64,000 bases of DNA, from assembly GCF_011758645.1 (NCBI RefSeq), contig NZ_JAAMOZ010000003.1, positions 62,001 through 126,000 of the forward strand, read 5' to 3'. The position numbers were made by a program, and so were the translations under genes. Below, piece after piece: positions 62,690 to 64,000 of the stretch (the first letter of the stretch is position 1; the number at the start of each line of letters is the position of its first letter). This DNA is from Brooklawnia cerclae. Lineage in GTDB: Bacteria; Actinomycetota; Actinomycetes; Propionibacteriales; Propionibacteriaceae. Below the pieces are notes generated by a model that saw nothing but the letters and a program-made list of their open reading frames with translations, was not told where the DNA came from and ran no database searches.

Positions 62690-64000
62690 TTACGCTCGCA
62701 GCCAGGTGGTCCCGCGGATGCGCAGCGTGAGCATGACGGCCCGCATGCCGATGAACACGAAGCCATAGGACGCCCAGATGAGCAACATGCCCGCGACCCC
62801 TGTCGTGCCCGTTGCCGCGACACCCAGCAGGACGGGCAGCAACACGGCGATCGTGGCGACGCTCGCGATGGCGAGGTAGGGGTAGTCCTCCGCGGCGATG
62901 AGGATGCCGTCGAGGACGAACACGTATCCGGCGAGCGGAAGCCCTGAGGCCATGAGCAGGAACGTCCATGGCAGTGGCCCGAGCACGGTCGGGTCGGAGG
63001 TGAACACGCGTCCCAGCACGGGCGAGGCGGCGGCGATCACCAGCGCGCCGGCCGCTCCGCAACGCCATCCCCAGGTGATGAGCCGTCGCGTCGTGGTGGT
63101 CACGGCCTCGCGGTCGCCTGCCCCGATCGCCCTGGCCAGCAGGGCTTGAGCGGCGATGGCCAGGGCATCCAGGCCGAACGCGAACGCCGAGAACACGGTG
63201 GACAGCACTTGGTATCCGGCGGTCTCCGCGGGCCCGAGACGGGCCGCGACCCATACGGTGGCGACGACGCCGATACGTAGCCCGACGGTGCGAACGAACA
63301 GCCACCACGACGAGGTCGCGACCCCGCCGATGAGCGCCGGATCGGGCATGAGCGACGCACCGGAGCCCCGGGCCGCCCGGACCACGATGGCCACGTATGC
63401 GGCGGCCATCGCCCACTGTGCGATGACGGTGCCGAGCGCCGATCCGGCGATGCCCATCCGCAACCCGTAGATGAGTATGGCGTTGAGCGCGATGTTGGCG
63501 AGAAATCCCGCTCCTGAGACGACCAGCGTGGTGCGGGTGTCCTGGAGGCCGCGCAGCACTCCCGTACCGGCCAGGACGAGCAGCATCGCGGGGATGCCGG
63601 CCAGCGAGACGCGCAGATAGGTGGCGGCCTCGGCGGCGACCCCGGCGTCCGAGGAGAACCAGCCGATGATGGGACGCGCGGCCGGCAACGCCGCCAGTGA
63701 CAGCACCACTCCGATGAGCAGCGCGAGCCACATGCCGCTCGCGCCGGCCGTCAGGGCCCCGGTTCGGTCTCCGGCCCCGACCCTCCGGGCGACGCTCGGT
63801 GTCGTCGCGTAGGCGAGGAAGATCATGAGGCCGACCGCGGTCTGCAGCAGCGTCGAGGCGACGGCGAGCCCGGCGAGCTGCGTGCTGCCGAGGTGGCCGA
63901 CCATCGCCGAATCGGCCAGCAGGAACAGGGGCTCGGCCATGAGCGCACCCAGCGCGGGTACGGCGAGGCCCCGGATGTCGTGGTCGATCGCGCGCAACTG
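62690..64000 (-). CDS. MATE-family efflux transporter, 5' end may lie beyond window
   Basis: At least 436 residues with 12 helices. MATE signatures are ALMAEPLFLLADSAMVGHLGSTQLAGLAVA near the start and GTGVLRGLQDTRTTLVVSG after helix 4. The family (DinF-like branch) exports cations, drugs or metabolites using a sodium or proton gradient. The frame is open to the window edge; a TTG at 63997 is the only in-window start near it, so the true start may be outside. It is convergent with the RNA methyltransferase. The substrate is unknown. Confidence 0.9.
   Translation of the reverse strand, partial: QLRAIDHDIRGLAVPALGALMAEPLFLLADSAMVGHLGSTQLAGLAVASTLLQTAVGLMIFLAYATTPSVARRVGAGDRTGALTAGASGMWLALLIGVVLSLAALPAARPIIGWFSSDAGVAAEAATYLRVSLAGIPAMLLVLAGTGVLRGLQDTRTTLVVSGAGFLANIALNAILIYGLRMGIAGSALGTVIAQWAMAAAYVAIVVRAARGSGASLMPDPALIGGVATSSWWLFVRTVGLRIGVVATVWVAARLGPAETAGYQVLSTVFSAFAFGLDALAIAAQALLARAIGAGDREAVTTTTRRLITWGWRCGAAGALVIAAASPVLGRVFTSDPTVLGPLPWTFLLMASGLPLAGYVFVLDGILIAAEDYPYLAIASVATIAVLLPVLLGVAATGTTGVAGMLLIWASYGFVFIGMRAVMLTLRIRGTTWLRA

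Overview
The window comes from a high-GC Gram-positive bacterium, an actinobacterium. The HspR/HAIR heat-shock circuit, an ino1 gene behind a PadR-type gene, sugar ABC importers encoded without their own ATPase, and frequent GTG/TTG starts all point that way. Propionibacteriaceae or a nearby family is plausible, but I cannot fix the genus. No rRNA, tRNA, CRISPR array or transposase gene was seen.

Layout. 1-533: 3' part of deoC (minus). 747-11251: a LacI-controlled catabolic cluster with an MHS transporter, MaoC hydratase, CaiB-type CoA-transferase, solute-binding-like protein without signal peptide, acetoacetyl-CoA-synthetase-like ligase, SDR, zinc dehydrogenase, LacI regulator and enoyl-CoA hydratase. 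Three copies or pairs of an AGCGCT-centred operator tie it together. 11303-19956: a MurNAc/GlcNAc uptake and cell-wall recycling locus (lipoprotein SBP, two permeases, NagZ, AnmK, MurQ and MurR, nearly all joined by 4-nt overlaps) and a divergent BadF-type sugar kinase. 20187-23988: a two-component system, a DoxX protein and a lipoprotein.

24195-28283 is the most unusual part. It is an AT-richer island with a radical SAM/partial-SPASM enzyme, a tiny Cys-containing peptide gene, a methyltransferase, a 38-bp perfect palindrome, and a divergent ArsR regulator plus MFS exporter. It reads as a small RiPP (peptide natural product) cluster. The peptide ends GVCGIF, which recalls the C-terminus of mycofactocin precursors, but the usual mycofactocin partners are absent.

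28303-33238: membrane alpha/beta hydrolase, FMN reductase, and ahpF/ahpC. 33856-39133: a GntR regulator, PdxA-like dehydrogenase and tripartite tricarboxylate transporter (TctBAC), bracketed by two direct copies of a 107-bp palindromic repeat. 39539-43719: dnaK-grpE-dnaJ-hspR with a HAIR operator; clpB at 46802 carries the same operator. 43852-45515: PadR-ino1, followed by a 61-bp tandem array. 49690-57590: flavodoxin, spermidine-synthase-like protein, a DhaK-DhaL kinase and its RbsB-type ABC importer. 57675-64000: formamidase-like hydrolase, S10-type peptidase, a sortase-like protein lacking catalytic residues, pyrE, an RNA methyltransferase and a MATE transporter that runs to the window edge.

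Three families of small non-coding repeats are dispersed through the window: TGAGCCTGTCG arrays, the 107-bp palindrome, and about 91-bp elements with GTTCCTTCAA ends.
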